In this document: positions 62,177-64,000 of the stretch, piece by piece
Position numbering within the stretch: the first letter of the stretch is position 1
Layout of the letters: every line of letters starts with the position of its first letter
Assembly (NCBI RefSeq): GCF_014653945.1
Contig: NZ_BNAU01000009.1
Coordinates: 62,001-126,000 of the forward strand
DNA: 64,000 nt
Reading direction: 5' to 3'
Source: Amycolatopsis deserti
GTDB taxonomy: Bacteria > Actinomycetota > Actinomycetes > Mycobacteriales > Pseudonocardiaceae
Made by a program: the position numbers and the translations under genes
The notes under the pieces: model-generated
Seen by the model: only the letters and a program-made list of their open reading frames with translations
The model's database searches: none
What the model was told of the DNA's origin: nothing

Positions 62177-63186
62177 CGCACGCGCCGTAGCGCGTCGAGG
62201 AATCCGTCGGTCACCGCCGGGTCGCGGACGGCGATGCGGAGCCAGTCGCCGTCCAGGCCGGGGAAAGTGTCTCCCCGGCGGACCGCGTAGCCGGCCTCCC
62301 GCAGCCGCAGGCGCAACGCGGCCGCGCCGGGGATCCGGACCAGCACGAACGGGCCCCGCGGCTCTCCCGCCACCTCGACGCCCAGCGACCGCAGCCCGCT
62401 GACCAGGTACTCCCGGTCCTGCTCCGCCCGCACCGCCAGCTTGTCGGCCTCGTCCAAGGCGGACGGCCGGCTGCAGGCCACCACCGCGCGCGCGGCCAGC
62501 GTGGACACCGACCACGGCGGCTGCACGGCTCTCAATGCGTCCACAACGGACGGTTCGGCCAGCACGTATCCGGCGCGCAGGCCGGCGATCCCCCACGTCT
62601 TGGTCAGGCTGCGGATCACCACGACGCCCGGAAGCTGTTCCCCGGCCAGGCTTTCCGGCTCACCTGGCACCGCGTCCAGGAAAGCCTCGTCCACCACCAG
62701 GATCCGGCCCGGCCGCACCAGCGAACGCAACCCCGCCGCCGGGTGCAGCACGGAAGTCGGGTTGGTGGGGTTGCCGACGAACACCAGATCCGCGTCCGCG
62801 GGCACCGACGCGAGAACGAAACCGTCCGAAGCGGACAGTACGACGCGGTCCACCTCATGCCCCGCCGCACGCAACGCCGCCTCCGGCTCGGTGAACTGGG
62901 GATGCACGACCACCGGGTGCCGCGGCCGCAACGCCGTGGCCAGCAAGGTGAACGCCTCGGCCGCGCCCGCGGTGACCAGCACGTCCGATACCGCCCGGCC
63001 GTGCCGCTCGGCGACCGCCTCGGCAGCCGCCCGCGCGTCGGGATACGCGGCCAGGTCGTCCAGCGCCGCGGCCAGTTCCGCGCGCAACCACGCCGGTGGC
63101 GCCGGCAGCCGCACGTTCACCGCCAGGTCCACCAGGCCGTCGCCGACCTCGCGATCCCCGTGGTGGTGCAGGTCGTAGTCACTCAT
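62173..63186 (-). CDS. cobC: threonine-phosphate decarboxylase-like aminotransferase (cobalamin pathway)
   Basis: 337 aa, class I/II PLP aminotransferase fold. PLP Lys in IRSLTKTWGIAGLRAGY, with VFVGNPTNPTS and VVDEAFLD. Position directly after cobB (8-bp overlap) supports the Rv2231c/CobC role in making the aminopropanol-phosphate moiety; by sequence alone a histidinol-phosphate aminotransferase-like enzyme is possible. Confidence 0.85.
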   Translation of the reverse strand: MSDYDLHHHGDREVGDGLVDLAVNVRLPAPPAWLRAELAAALDDLAAYPDARAAAEAVAERHGRAVSDVLVTAGAAEAFTLLATALRPRHPVVVHPQFTEPEAALRAAGHEVDRVVLSASDGFVLASVPADADLVFVGNPTNPTSVLHPAAGLRSLVRPGRILVVDEAFLDAVPGEPESLAGEQLPGVVVIRSLTKTWGIAGLRAGYVLAEPSVVDALRAVQPPWSVSTLAARAVVACSRPSALDEADKLAVRAEQDREYLVSGLRSLGVEVAGEPRGPFVLVRIPGAAALRLRLREAGYAVRRGDTFPGLDGDWLRIAVRDPAVTDGFLDALRRVR

Positions 63187-64000
63187 GCGCGTGCACCGCC
63201 GCCGCGAACCGCCGCGCCAGCGCGGGGTGCCCGGCCCAGTGGACGTGCAGGTAGGACGCGTGCAGCGTGGGCGAGGCGAAACCCTCCGCGGTGCCGTCCC
63301 ACTCCCACGCCGGCACCGCTCCCGCGCGGGGTGTCACCACCGTCCGGTGGAACTCGTGCCCGGTCACGCGCTGCCCGGCCGCCGCCAGCAGGTGGTCCAC
63401 CGGCGCGGAAGCGGTCCGGTATCCCAGCGCGCCCCGCTTGGTCATCACCGCCGTCGCGTCCAGCGCCCCGACCATCGGCAGCCCGTCCAGCTCCCGGCAC
63501 AGGTACAGCAACCCGGCGCACTCGGCCACCACCGGCATCCCGCGCCGGATCGCCGCGGCCAGCTCCTCGCGCAGCGGCACGTTCGCCGACAGGTCCTCGA
63601 CGTGCACCTCCGGGAACCCGCCCCCGAAGTACAACCCGGCGCACCCATCGGGCAACGCCTTGTCGTGCAACGGATCCAGGTCCACGACGTCCACACCGGA
63701 CGCCGCCAGCAGCTCCACCGTCTCGGTGTACCGGAACGTGAACGCGGGGCCCGCGGCCGCCGCCACCACCCGCCGCGGCCCCGAGTACGACCCGACCGGC
63801 TCCCAGGCGGGCGCGCTCAACGCCGGAGCCGACCGCGCCACCCGCACGATCGCCTCCAGGTCCACTCCGTCGGACACCCACGCGGCCAGCTTCGGCAGCA
63901 GCTCCCGCGACTCGGCGTCGCGCTCGGCCGTCGGCACCAGCCCGAGGTGACGGCTCGGCGCGTGGATGTCGTCGCTGCGCCGCAACGCGCCCAGCACGGG
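63179..64000 (-). CDS. cobB: cobyrinate a,c-diamide synthase, C-terminal part (cut by window edge)
   Basis: About 274 residues remain; the N-terminal P-loop domain lies outside the window. End of the ATPase domain (VLGALRRSDDIHAPSRHLGL) and the class I glutaminase with nucleophile Cys in VVAECAGLLYL and GGGFPEVHVE, final His in SYLHVHWAGHP. It amidates (hydrogeno)byrinate at a and c. First visible gene of the minus-strand cobB-cobC unit. Confidence 0.93.
   Translation of the reverse strand, partial: PVLGALRRSDDIHAPSRHLGLVPTAERDAESRELLPKLAAWVSDGVDLEAIVRVARSAPALSAPAWEPVGSYSGPRRVVAAAAGPAFTFRYTETVELLAASGVDVVDLDPLHDKALPDGCAGLYFGGGFPEVHVEDLSANVPLREELAAAIRRGMPVVAECAGLLYLCRELDGLPMVGALDATAVMTKRGALGYRTASAPVDHLLAAAGQRVTGHEFHRTVVTPRAGAVPAWEWDGTAEGFASPTLHASYLHVHWAGHPALARRFAAAVHAHE

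Noticed and set aside
55224..64000. Cobalamin riboswitch near the cob genes
   Set aside because: The cobU and cobD starts are only 35 bp apart and no long leader with a B12-box is seen; any riboswitch would be beyond the right edge, upstream of cobB.
1..64000. CRISPR array, rRNA operon, prophage, biosynthetic megasynthase cluster
   Set aside because: No regularly spaced repeats, no rRNA-like sequence, no phage structural genes and no PKS/NRPS-sized ORFs were found.

Overview
The window is very GC-rich, gene-dense actinomycete chromosome. GTG and TTG starts are common, many genes overlap by 4 bp (ATGA or GTGA), and the strand changes often. The pcaIJFHGBDC order, the sigD/whiB3 neighbourhood, F420-type enzymes, DUF5302 and DUF5709 small proteins and a VanW-like protein point to a Pseudonocardiaceae member such as Amycolatopsis. 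That genus call is an inference from gene content, not a database match.

Layout. (1) 1-6.4 kb, minus strand: a complete protocatechuate branch of the beta-ketoadipate pathway (pcaI-J-F-H-G-B-D and the start of pcaC) with a palindrome upstream of pcaI. (2) 6.4-8.3 kb: a small acidic protein, a 2-hydroxyacid dehydrogenase and a HAD hydrolase. (3) 8.33-9.01 kb, minus strand: a cluster of six tRNA or tRNA-like units, several with abnormal cloverleafs, separated by GC hairpins. (4) 9.2-25.7 kb: housekeeping and accessory genes. These include an AraC/reductase pair, a cysteine-less HesB-like protein with a CRP-type palindrome upstream, GtrA, sigD, an F420-type LLM enzyme, whiB3, a GNAT/VOC pair, TetR regulators, a VanW-type envelope protein, metallo-hydrolases, LysR, and valine dehydrogenase coupled to a beta-lactamase-like protein. 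(5) 25.8-31.5 kb: an IS481-type transposase remnant, a TrpB2/tryptophan 2,3-dioxygenase operon, mtnA, a secreted sedolisin, and a 'graveyard' of three truncated genes.

(6) 31.5-38.3 kb: a GAF-histidine kinase/LuxR response regulator pair divergent from a complete Liv-type ABC importer (F-G-H-M-binding protein), with a CRP-like half-palindrome between them. (7) 38.3-42.6 kb: a MacB/FtsX-type exporter, a divergent TetR with a tandem-repeat operator, and a hydratase/decarboxylase pair of the meta-cleavage lower pathway. (8) 42.6-46.1 kb: a holin-like membrane domain fused to an alkaline-phosphatase-superfamily domain, a DedA protein and an MBL hydrolase. (9) 46.5-52.5 kb: gltBD, glutamate synthase, followed by a strong terminator and then a roughly 124-nt nested inverted-repeat element with no gene in it. 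(10) 52.9-55.2 kb: a DyP peroxidase and a DeoR regulator. (11) 55.2-64 kb: a cobalamin late-pathway island (cobQ, cobD, cobU, cobT, cobS, cobC, cobB), split by an MFS exporter and its divergent LysR regulator.

How the genes fit together: pca genes convert protocatechuate to succinyl-CoA and acetyl-CoA. The cob genes cover corrin-ring amidation, aminopropanol attachment and lower-ligand assembly. gltBD handles ammonium assimilation. The best candidates for something undescribed are the abnormal tRNA cluster (8330-9005) and the large structured element (52623-52746).
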